Shown in pieces: positions 22,326 through 32,407 of a stretch of DNA of 64,000 nucleotides. The position numbers and the translations under genes were made by a program. Numbering within the stretch: position 1 is the first letter of the stretch; the number at the start of each line of letters is the position of its first letter. The DNA lies in contig NC_079489.1 in NCBI RefSeq assembly GCF_020520425.1, forward strand, positions 21,414,001-21,478,000, written 5' to 3'. Source of the DNA: Spinacia oleracea (taxonomy: Eukaryota; Streptophyta; Magnoliopsida; Caryophyllales; Amaranthaceae). The notes beneath the pieces were generated by a model, which was not told the DNA's origin, did not search any database, and saw only the letters and a list, made by a program, of their open reading frames with translations.

Positions 22326-23224
22326 CGATCTTTTGTGGAATTATGTTTCAAGCTTCATGGCCTGTTTATTTAATTAAGTTTCTAAATGCAGCACATCACA
22401 TCATCTCATATAAACAAAGAGGAACTGAGGAAGCTAATAGACTCGAACAAACTTCTTAAGTTCACAACCGCTCAACTTTACAGCATAGTAGACGCAAAGC
22501 GAGAGGCAGGGGGTTGAACTAAAACAAACTTTCTTTTCCTAGGAAGTTGTAAAAACTCACAGAAAAGTAGGTACTTAAAAAAAATTCACACTATTCAAGA
22601 ACTATAAACAAAATCTAAAACCGCTAGGATGAAATGCAGTCTCTTCAAAGTTCAGCCATCCTTTCTAATGTGACAGACACAATGTTGAGTATCCTCAATG
22701 ACAACATTTATATTTCCAATACATACTGCTAAATAATGAAATAGAAGCAATGCTAAGAATTTCTAATCAGCTTTCCTCTTTGCTAATGACTCTTGTCAGC
22801 GAAAAGCTGATAACCCCAAACATGATATTACATATTAGAGTTGAACATAAATGTCGCTAGGTGTGACTTATGCCTGTAGCGGCTAAACGACTGCAAAACT
22901 AAACACACATAACCCTGGTGAAATAACTGAATCATCTTTATTAGGCATGTTCATTACACATTACTGCTGAAAATATTTCTAAAGTTTTCTTAGGTGTTAA
23001 AGGAGTTGCACAATAAGTACAGAATGAAAAGAATCACAACCTTTTTATGAAACTCAAAATTGAGAGGCACAGACTGTTAGAAGTCCTAGACTCCACGATC
23101 GGTGAAAATAGAGAAATGTACATCAATACCTGATCAGAAGCATCTTTGAAAAATCTCAAAGAACTCCTTAGCACCGAATATTCGCCGCATCATTTAATTT
23201 TGCTACATCATTTGATCTCTGTCT

Positions 23225-23460
23225 CTCTTTAAAATTCCTTATAATCTTGAGTCCACTTCTGAACTGGTAGTTCAGTGATTCTGAGAGTTACATCGTCCCT
23301 TCACTTGCATCACTTGCATCACTTGCACTGTCTACATCCACTACCTCAATAGTTCCACTAACTGTGAAGTGATTCCAGTATCTTTCCTAGTAGTTCTCTA
23401 GTGATTTCAGTCATCCTTGTGTACATGTATCTGACAATGGCAGCATCCTCTCCTCCCTGT
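23225..23460 (-). pseudogene. Captured DNA topoisomerase II fragment
   Basis: On the minus strand three short pieces appear in the order expected for TOP2: 'GGEDAAIVRYMYTRMTEITR' (like the G-K-D-A-S-A-R-Y-I-Y-T segment), 'FTVSGTIEVVD', and 'LRITELPVQKWTQDYKEF', which is highly characteristic. The spacing is compressed compared with TOP2 and the frame is not continuous, so internal parts have been lost. Confidence 0.75.
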
Positions 23461-24189
23461 GGAATAGTAATATCAAATAACGGAAATTAGAAAAGCAACT
23501 GAATTCACAGTTATAAGATCAGTTCAAAAGAAGACAATAGTGGATTGCTTTCTACATAAATTATGTACTTTATAGCTTGGTGATTATTATTAATAGATCA
23601 GTATTCAACTGCTACATAACTCTTTTCCGCTCTTCGATGAAAACTGCCAACCACTCACCCAACTCCAAATTCGCAATTCTTTTGCCAAGTATGTGGATTA
23701 ACTAAGTAATTACAGCATAGAACATTTAAAGTATATACTTCGTATTATTTAAGTATATACTTTAGTGGAAGTTTTGTATGGAAAATAGTAAAATAAACAT
23801 GCGAATGACCTCCTAATATTGTAACTCATGGGCCTTTATGAACCTTCTAAAAACCTATGCACCAAAGCGCGGCACCGTCCTGTTTCAGCAAATGGCACAG
23901 ATTTTCGATGACAACCCTTTCACATGTATAAAATCCAAAATGAAATTTACAAACAGTGAAGGCTGAATGACTTACGACAAAGCCCATATGTACAAGGTAG
24001 ACAACATGTTGGGTTTAAGTTTAACCCACAAAAATTGAGCTTTTGAAGTAAAAGGTTAAAAATACTTTTGAGGGGGGGATGGGGATACAAGACTTGTTCA
24101 ATAATTGACCGTAAAGCACATCAAAGGAAGAAGAACAATAAAAGAAAGAAACTAATAAACAAAATCCACAATCAAGAAGTTCTCAAAAG

Positions 24190-25160
24190 AATTGGGAGAC
24201 ATACTATGATGGCACAAGTGGACCATACGCAATACTTGGGCCCAAAATCTTACAAGCACCAGAATAACCCCACCATTTCCTCCTCCTTTCAAAAATGGGA
24301 AAATGGTTGAGGTGTTATTACCCTGGAAGAAAATTGAGATACAAAGGACAAGCCCTGCTGACCAAAACCAAAGATCCCATCAAGAGCACGTTCTGAATTG
24401 ATCAAATCTCCAGATTGATAATTGTTGCATCTGCACCAGAACCATAGATTTAAAATCAAAACATACAAGCACAAAGAAAAATGTAAAAGACAGAAAACCA
24501 AGGAGAGTAGACATTAACATTCAGCAAAAGCATAGATAGGAAAATTTTCTCCTTCAAAGTAAGTTCAGATATAAACTGAATTTGCTAAAGGGTAGACTAT
24601 TTATTTTGCAATGTACCAGTTTCGTATACATATTTATCCTTTACAAAAAGTTAGCAAGATAGATTACCATTGTAAACAAATTAGAACAGAAAAATACCCC
24701 TCACCTGAAAACGATAGAGGCAGGTGAATTAGCGTTCATAGAGCTCCCTAGATCATATAAAAGTACATCATAGTAGACACATAAAACCCTGAGGTCCCAC
24801 TTCCATCACCATATTGAAACGAGTAACCGCACTGTTTACTTTCAGCTGAGCAGTGAGACGATGCTGGTGGAACCATAGTACTACATACTGGGTCTGAACA
24901 AGAAACTGCGTTGGCAGTTGAGGAGCCATTGATATCATAGAAATTGAGCTCGACCTAATATCAGTCAGCAGAAACTAATAACCATCATTCAAATAATCAC
25001 ACAATAAAGCGCGATATTGAGTAGAAACATAAATGAAACCCACTCGCCCGTGGACAGTCAATAAATGGAACCCATAATCTGCACATTGTATTCCCTTGGG
25101 GTAGTTCCTAGTCTCACTCTTGTAAAATACAGCCTACCTTAAACCAACACCACACGAAAT
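24190..25160 (-). pseudogene. Captured A1-family aspartic protease fragment (several exons)
   Basis: On the minus strand the pieces are in proper order: 'VRLGTTPREYNVQI' (about 25080-25140), 'SCSDPVCSTMVPPASSHC' with 'CGYSFQYGDGSGTSGF' (about 24785-24955), then '[20 protein letters not shown]', '[18 protein letters not shown]' and 'SIAYGPLVPS' (about 24200-24440). These are conserved segments of plant pepsin-like proteases (ASPG/nepenthesin type). The first active-site DTGS is lost: the reading after NVQI is disrupted. Intron sequence separates the pieces, so capture was from genomic DNA. Confidence 0.85.
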
Positions 25161-25784
25161 TCAAAAACAAACAAAAAAAGACTTTCATCAATACAATGAA
25201 AAAAGGCGCAGATTAATGCTTAGGTTCTATTTATAAACTTCTCGATTTCTTGAAGTATAACATCAAGACAATAAAACACAAAAAATACCTTTATTATAAA
25301 ATGGCAACAAAAAAGGGAAATACAAAACTAAGTCAAAATTAATTCGATAAGAGAAGAGAACATACATTTAGCTACTTCAATGATCCCTTCTCTACAGGAC
25401 ATTTATAAGAGCTTTAACTTTTCAATGTCCTTGTCATGTAAGAAATAAAAAGATCTTGGTATTAATATGGTACCAAAGTAAGATGGCAATCAACTTGGGT
25501 ACAAGTTGTATGATAGATTATGAATGTTATATACGAATGAACACAACTTAGGCACATCTATTATAAAAGATGAGTCGGACAACAAAAGGCCCTCAATCTC
25601 TTCAGTGAAATCAGCATTAAGAACATATCATACACTATGTATAAATCATAAACCCAGAAAATTAGGAAATAAACCCAATAAAATAGTATTTGCTCCACGT
25701 TCAAATGTTTTAAGGCTTGAAAATGAAAAGAAGCAAAAAGATAAGGAACAAACCCAATAAAATAGTATTTGCTTCACGTTCAAG

Positions 25785-25918
25785 TGTTAGCTCGAGCAGC
25801 TCCAAGTACTATAGAGGCAACCCTCTCTGCAAAATTGAGGGTACTTATTCTCTCTCCGACAACATTCACATGCGTTATTAGGTACCCTTGTAATACAGAC
25901 CTTCTGTCCCACATGCCT
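25785..25918 (-). pseudogene. Captured kinesin motor-domain fragment
   Basis: On the minus strand the reading 'ISTLNFAERVASIVLGAAR' matches the end of the kinesin motor domain (typically ETISTLKFAERV...ELGAAR), close to the kinesin-14 version. The part before it (HVNVVGER) fits only loosely and appears frame-disturbed. Only one exon-sized piece was found. Confidence 0.75.
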
Positions 25919-26234
25919 GCCAAAATTCGTGAATTGAATTAGTCATTCTACTAAAGAGGTAGTTGCGGAATAACATCTCATTAACAAATAAAAGGAATCA
26001 TCCTGAAGAAAGAGCTTCAATCATCTTAACAGCGGACTGGATGAAATAGTAAGGCTAACAAAAACAGAATCTTTTTTTTTGAGGGAAACAAAAACAGAAT
26101 CTTGGTCCAGGCAACCCAGATATATCTCCTTGATTATGGAATATGGCATAGGAGAACTCACAGGTTGGTTCTCCACTACTATCATAAATATACAAAAGCA
26201 TTTTTGGTCAATACCTGACACTGTCTCGATAATT

Positions 26235-26741
26235 GTTCGGGTAAAAAAGTGGAGGTTTCGCACCAACTTCACGATTCAGATAACAAATGTTGTTCAAAGG
26301 CTTCCTCCATATAGCAATATAACCCTCCCTTTTACCAGTTCCCAGCAAATATGGGACGTAAGATTCTCCATTTCTGTAGATTTATAAGTAAAAAGAGAAA
26401 AAAGCATAAATAAATATGTTCCTATCTTGAAGAGTATCAGATTCCATGAAATCTAAATTAACAACTCAAATATTGACCAGCGGAAACTTTGAATTTAAGT
26501 AAGGGATTTCAAGCAAACTCAAAAGTCTTAAGAAGGGGGAGGAAGGGAAAACGGTGATAAAAAAGGTAAGCACTGGTAATTCCCTACTTATGAAGCAGGA
26601 AATGCATGTGTAAGTAAATAATAATGATACATTTCCACTGCTTTTGCAAGTTATCTTCAAGTTTATAGACTGGCAATACTGCCCATACAAAATATCCTCC
26701 AGCTCTGAACATTCTATTAGCTTCAAGAAGCAAGATTCCAT
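26235..26741 (-). pseudogene. Captured PMT-type methyltransferase fragment (two exons)
   Basis: On the minus strand '[20 protein letters not shown]' (26741-26640) and, further on, '[16 protein letters not shown]' followed after a frame change by '[20 protein letters not shown]' (26380-26240) match plant Golgi 'probable methyltransferase PMT' (DUF248, QUASIMODO2 family) proteins in the correct order. An intron-like spacer separates them. The element copy is no longer in one frame. Confidence 0.85.
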
Positions 26742-27066
26742 CTGGCAAATAGTTTTAATAAGTAGATCAGAACTTCGGTTGAATAAAAAAAAAGTCTAAT
26801 GAAAAGGGTTTACAATTTAATTTTGATTTTGCGGATTATATATGTGTAGTTCAGTGATATCAATTCAATCTTTATTAGTTTTTAGTTTAGGTCTGAATCT
26901 TATTTTTTTGTTGCTAGTATGTATTATCATGAAGAACATACAAGATATTACTAAGGAACATACAAGCAAGACGCTTGTACGAAGATAATACGTATAAAAT
27001 AACACATACTTAGTACTCCGTAACATGGAGGCTGACGTTCTTTAGTATTGCTCCGTTTAAAAAAGA

Positions 27067-27292
27067 GAACATGAAGTGAATATATAAGAACATAATATAT
27101 CCCAAAAGAGAACATCAGGTCAATTATTAAACAAATAATAAAAAAGAAAGAACATGGAGTGAATATATAAGAACATAATTTATTCCAAAGAAGAACATCT
27201 GGTCAATTATTAGACATATATATTAAAAAAACATGGAGTGAATATATAAGAACATAATGTATTCCAAAGAAGAACATCTGGTTAATTATTAA
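27067..27292. repeat. ~80-bp tandem repeat, three units, inside the Helitron
   Basis: Three units begin 'aacatggagtgaatatataag' (or aacatgaag...) at about 27067, 27150 and 27229. Each ends 'gaacatctggtcaattatta'-like, giving a period of about 80-83 bp. No such array was seen elsewhere in the window. Confidence 0.85.
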
Positions 27293-28888
27293 CTGATCGG
27301 TTTGGTCTCTGGTTAATTATTTGAAATCTCTATTAATGTATTGTTTTGATGCAAAGCCAACTCCATTTTTCTTGAAAACTTTGATTTAGGGTACTACCAC
27401 GCCATTATAAAGAGAACCAAGTATGCTATACTTAATCTATATTGTAATACTCCACTATACGCTACCATAAATTGCTATACTAATCTATATAGCAGCAAGA
27501 AAATATTTACATTTACAAATTAAAACATCCATACTCCAATACATTCTAATCACCGTATAATCTCAAAGTACTACTACATATTTGATCCAAAGTCTTTGTT
27601 CTTTTAATAAAATAAGGCTAGACTACATACGGTGATTTTAAAGACACAAAATTCCATGTCTAAAAGATAATCTGCACCTTCATACGTTGCCCTACTCATG
27701 GCTACCATACTGCTGGCTTACTCCCTCTCACTGATACCTCTTCTTGTTACTCTTTCTCTCACTTGAAACCACTGACTCCCAAATATTCAATTTCCCAGCA
27801 ATAAAGCTAAATAACACTAAAGAAGCAACAATGATTCAATTTCCCAGCAACGAATAATTGATAAAACACACACAATCCCAGACCATAAAAGATAATAAGA
27901 TATGATCAAATCTGAAACAAAACCGAAAATGTCAGGCACAAAAACCGAACCAACCCTGAGATAAGCTATATAATTCTCAAAAACCAACATCAATTCAATT
28001 TACCGGCAATTTTACTAACACGTACATTAGACCACAAACATAATTTAAAAAAAGTTAGTACATAAGATTTTTTATTATGTGTTCTTCTTCGGTGTTCGCC
28101 GTGTTCGTTCTCTAATTTCTAGTGCCATGCGAATTTAAATTTCTTCAGATTTAACCCCTTTTATCGAATCGGTTGTGTATAAGAAAGCTATACAAATTAC
28201 ACTGTGATGAAATTGGGGATAAATTCATTTTCTGGTAGTTTGGAGATATTTTAGGGATGAAGATTGAGATTGTTTGGGAAGACGGAGAAACCTCTGATTG
28301 CTGAATTAGCGAAATCAAAGGAGTTTTAATTTCTAGAGATTTTTTTCCCCTAAATTTCGGGTACAGAGGGTTATACTAAGGATGTGCTTCCCGTATTATT
28401 TTTAATGTTTAATATGCGTTTTATATACAATTCTTTGCGTTTTGAAAGTGGTGCACGTACCTCTACGTGGACTATTGTCAGCCATCCACAAATTGGGCAC
28501 ACACACACAATTAAAAGAAAAGAAAAAAGATGTCAAATTGACAATAGTCTTGATAGATAAACAGAAAGGCGCACAAAGAACGTGTAATATCAGTATATGG
28601 TCACTTAAAAACAAAAATAACATTCATAGAAGTTATGAGAATTATCTTCCCAGTTACAACTGTCAACAAAAAGATTGACTATAGTTTCACTTCCCATATC
28701 TTCTGACCTCCGCATGTAGGTACTAACATGTTGTCTCTAGAAATGTTATGATATATTTGCATTTGCAACAGAATCAAATGAAATCATTGTATCCTCAACC
28801 AAATAATGAATGGAAAAGATCACATGCACAAAGTTATCAAGAATAGAAATAAATTGATATTTAATATAATGAGATACTATTCCATTAC

Positions 28889-30270
28889 CTCAAAAACTTG
28901 GCTGACACTGAAATTTGCAATCTTTACAGTGCCATTACGCGAAACCAAAAGATTTTGAGTCTTTATGTCCATATGCACTATATTCTGTTTCTCAAAAGAA
29001 AAGAAAATTGTTATGATTCAATATATGCCAATAGCCACGTGAAAAAATGAAGTTACAACTCAGATGGTTCAAGTGCCAAATTTAGAAGAAAAAAAAAGAA
29101 AAAAAACTCCTAGAAAAAACTCATTGTTTCTTCTCCTTTCAGCAATAATATGCATTAATGAACAAGTCAAAAGTAAATAGTTATAACCAAAAGAAACCTA
29201 AACAGAACAACACCACCTCCCAAAGAAAAAGCCCTAAGTTTGGAATAACAGATTTAATAATGGGTATGAAGAATCCCCTGTTCATTCCTCTTATCTCCTT
29301 ATTCTGAACCTTTGTGGAAAAAGTTATGAATGTAAATATAACTACATTAAGCTTGATCATCTATTACAACCTATCAATCTATCATAGACTTAGATTAACT
29401 GCAAATGAAAAACACCAGGAGAACTACATAAGATTCGAACTTCTAAAGAGATTAACTGCAGTAAACTTCACATCTTAATGCTAAATTACAAATAAATCAG
29501 CAAACTCTCTGCACTTCTTTCTTAATGTAAAGTAGGAGACAATTTTTTGCGCTGAGAAAAAAGGTAGGGCAGTGAGGCAGTATTCAGTTCTTGTTTTGAA
29601 TCACAGATCAAATTTTTTTTAAGGGTATCACAGATCAATTGGAAACCACCTATCTTTCATCTTATAAATAAGCTACATACATCCAATCCTCCTTTACCCT
29701 AGAATGATCAGGAGCCTCTTTTAGAGGCATTGGGACAACATTTAAGATGATTTTGATGTAGGAAATGCAGTAAACAAAGTGTCAGAATCCCCATATACTC
29801 TTCTGGATTCCCAACACCATACGAATAGAAAAAAAAATAGCACCAAGCAGACTTTTTTTGAAAAGCGCATTACAAATAAGACCAATATGGACCTTGGGGG
29901 CAACAAAATTTAAAATGGAACTAAAGTGATCTTACATGTGAATGAAGATACATTAACCCAGAAACAATATCTCGTAAATATTGTCTCATGATAGCTTCCC
30001 CTAAGCCACCAGGTGGTCCAACACCCTCACAATCCCATTTGCCCTCCACATACTCAACTGAACAAAGAAAATTACAATTTCATTGACTAAAAGGCCAAAA
30101 AAAAATAAATTCCAGATCCATTTAGCCTCCAACAAACAAAAATTCAGAAGTGTGATACGAAAGGAAATGGTGGAAAAAATACCCATATAGAAGTGATCTG
30201 TGTCTGGATCATTAATCACCTCGATAAGATTGACTATGTTGGGATAGCTTATAATTTTCATAATTACCAC
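28889..30270 (-). pseudogene. Captured GRIK/SnAK protein kinase fragment (three spliceable exons)
   Basis: Exons on the minus strand are 30270-30183, 30057-29936 and 28984-28889, each with GT-AG borders and compatible phases. They encode 'VVIMKIISYPNIVNLIEVIN', then 'DPDTDHFYM', 'VEYVEGKW', 'YLRDIVSGLMYLHSH', then 'NIVHMDIKTQNLL' and 'VKIANFSVSQVFE'. This is the middle of the catalytic domain of GRIK/SnAK kinases, which activate SnRK1; FSVSQVF is typical. The catalytic loop HGDIKPDN has become HMDIKTQN, and the glycine loop, the ATP lysine and the C-lobe are absent, so no active kinase is expected. About 102 codons remain open across the three exons. Confidence 0.88.
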
Positions 30271-31293
30271 CTGCAAGCAATAATAGAGTACTCAGAGATT
30301 CAAATAAATTAAGGGAGATAATAATGTAGGCAATAAACCCTAGTCAATTTAGAAAAAGGTTGTTTCTGATAACTATAAAATCATCATAGAATGCAGTTCA
30401 GATAAAATTTGGCAATTTACAATTGCTTCCCAAAATAAGCCTTGACAAACTCTAGCCTTGACAAACTCTGGTTCTTAAAACAAAAATCTACTCCGTAACG
30501 CAATTTCCACCCCCACCGTTATGGCAAACAGGATTTTCTACGGTCCAACTTAATGAAAAGGTTTGGCAGAAAAGTCCTGTATCAGAACTCTCAACATATA
30601 ATGGTTAATCTGGCATAAAAGTGAATCTTATAAAATCAAGCACCTTTATAAAATCAAGCACCAGTATTTATCTTATGGTAAGTATGGAACAATTGTCTTC
30701 ATGTATTACCTTATCTTTAGAAGTAACAGACTTCATGAAATCTCAATACCAATCATATAAACTCAACTCCAATTACAATCATATAAATGCAACTCCAATT
30801 ACAATCATACAAACTCATATATATCCGCCTTCACAAAAACCCGTGACCAAAATCCTCAACAATTATGGTGATGATGGGAGACATTGAAGAAGAGTAATTT
30901 TATTCTCTAAATTAAAATGGGAAATCGAGTATGATCCCAAATTCTGCCAGATGAATTCAAATTACAATTCCTAATCTAAAGTATGTGCCAATAAACTTAG
31001 TCGTGTTTCAAATAATATCAATATTCCAATTTAATTAAACCAGCCATAATTCAAAAAAATCAACAATTAAAAGCAAATCAACCATTAAAAGCAAGAAATA
31101 AAACCCTAATTCAAAAAATCCAGACAAAGGTGAATCATACCAGGGAGAAAGAGACGAACTGATAGTGAGGAGATTCAGAAGGAGTGAACCTGGGTGCCGG
31201 TTATTGAAGAGGCGAATTACGAAGCAACAGATTCGTCATATGAGAACGAATAGCTAGGGTTGAAAATGGAAGGAGACAGTGAGTTTAACTAAT

Positions 31294-31509
31294 CTAAAAT
31301 AGCAAAATCAAGAACAAAACTACCGAAAACAATCGATTTTCACCTTCAAATGTATCAATGGTTCCATAGTTGGACTCCTTCTCAAAATCCTCGAATGTGG
31401 GCCTTCGATCACCATAAACTAACATCCTCTTGAAGAAGAACGGAGATTGACGATCTGGAAATCTAGGATGATGGAAGGAGAGAGGTGAAGGGGGAGGAGG
31501 AGATTGCAA
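31294..31509 (-). other. Unidentified exon-like ORF near the Helitron 5' end
   Basis: The minus-strand ORF contains 'RMLVYGDRRPTFEDFEKESN', then YGTIDTFEGENRLF, with protein-like composition unlike the AT-rich surroundings. I do not recognise it. Its position, 0.2 kb from the Helitron 5' end and in its direction, suggests another captured host exon and possibly a captured promoter. Confidence 0.4.
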
Positions 31510-32089
31510 AGATGAGAGCTAGGGTTTGTTGAAAATGGAAGGGGAAAAAGATCCCATAGTCGAGGAAAGAGAAAGGGGAAACAAAGACGATCAAATAAGG
31601 CAGATAGATGATGGAACACGTGGCATCATCCAACATCATGGAAAATTTAGTAATTAAGGTTGAAAGGTGGGGTAAAATCGGCACAACACTATTGCAGCAA
31701 TAGTAAATTGAAGTTTGTGTTTTTTAAAGTGTTAGGATGTAAACCCGACTAAAAGTAAAACCCGGAGCAACTCCCGGGCCACACATTAGTTCTTTCATAA
31801 AATCCGAGTTGGTTTCAGAAGCAAAAGACGAGTCTTCATCATCAGTAACTTGTGCTTATCTCCATTTAGGATTCCTCAATGAGTACAAAGGAAATTAAAA
31901 TCGTACTTTAATTATTGAAAGATATTTGAATTTGGCGATAGAAGTTATCGATTTTTTGTAAAAATAATTACATTCATATTCTTGTATGGAAAATGTGAAC
32001 TACTAATGTATAATGTTTTTCAGTAAAAATAAAATTGGAAATGTTTGCATGTTGACCATCATACTCTGTCACGGGATTTAAGCCCGTCA

Positions 32090-32216
32090 TATATAAATAG
32101 CCCTTCGTTATCAAGTGCGGGAAGAGTGTAAGGTTGGATTTTGAGGTTATTAACCCCAAGAAGCCATGCGGCCATGTTTTCGGAAGCAGGAACATCGGAA
32201 TTTCCACCCTTACCCA
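32090..32216 (-). pseudogene. Captured first exon of sorbitol dehydrogenase
   Basis: From an ATG at 32216 the minus strand reads 'MGKGGNSDVPASENMAAWLL', then GVNNLKIQPYTLPAL. This matches the N-terminus of plant sorbitol (polyol) dehydrogenase. Similarity ends there; the frame continues about a dozen codons into the Helitron end and stops. The catalytic zinc and NAD domains are absent. Sequence upstream of the ATG may include the donor gene's leader. Confidence 0.8.
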
Positions 32217-32407
32217 TAGTTAATATTTTTGTTTAGAACTTAATTAAACAATTGAGAATGCTTCAAACTTTTTTTTTTTGGTGATGGATGAGAAGTGACG
32301 ATGCTTTGTTTATATAGGGAATTATAGCAATGAATTTTTGGTGTAAACTAAAATACCTATAAAGTTAATTTATCTTAAAAACGTGTTATTGATTAGGATA
32401 ATAATTA

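Larger units (their letters stand above)
21756..31737 (-). mobile_element. 9,982-bp non-autonomous Helitron carrying fragments of several genes
   Basis: On the minus strand the element starts TCCTAACACTTT, after a host A. It ends with an 11-bp perfect hairpin (arms GGAACGTGCGC and GCGCACGTTCC, loop TAGC; 21765-21790), then AACAA, CTAG and a host T. This meets all Helitron rules: 5' TC, 3' hairpin, CTAG, A/T target, no target duplication. Copy A of the surrounding repeat shows the empty site between 5017 and 5018 (C there, T in copy B). No Rep/helicase ORF is present, so the element depends on others for movement. Inside, all in the element's own direction, are pieces of a GRIK kinase, a PMT methyltransferase, a kinesin, an aspartic protease, topoisomerase II and the TH2 phosphatase. 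Confidence 0.93.
20511..32066 (+). repeat. 1.6-kb dispersed repeat, copy B, split by a Helitron
   Basis: 20511-21755 and 31738-32066 together match 3763-5345. The split corresponds to the junction between 5017 and 5018 in copy A. Only scattered single-base differences separate the copies, so the duplication is recent relative to most repeats here. Confidence 0.9.

Noticed and set aside
28889-30270. A working GRIK kinase gene
   Set aside because: Only the middle of the catalytic domain is present, with altered catalytic-loop residues, inside a precisely bounded Helitron.
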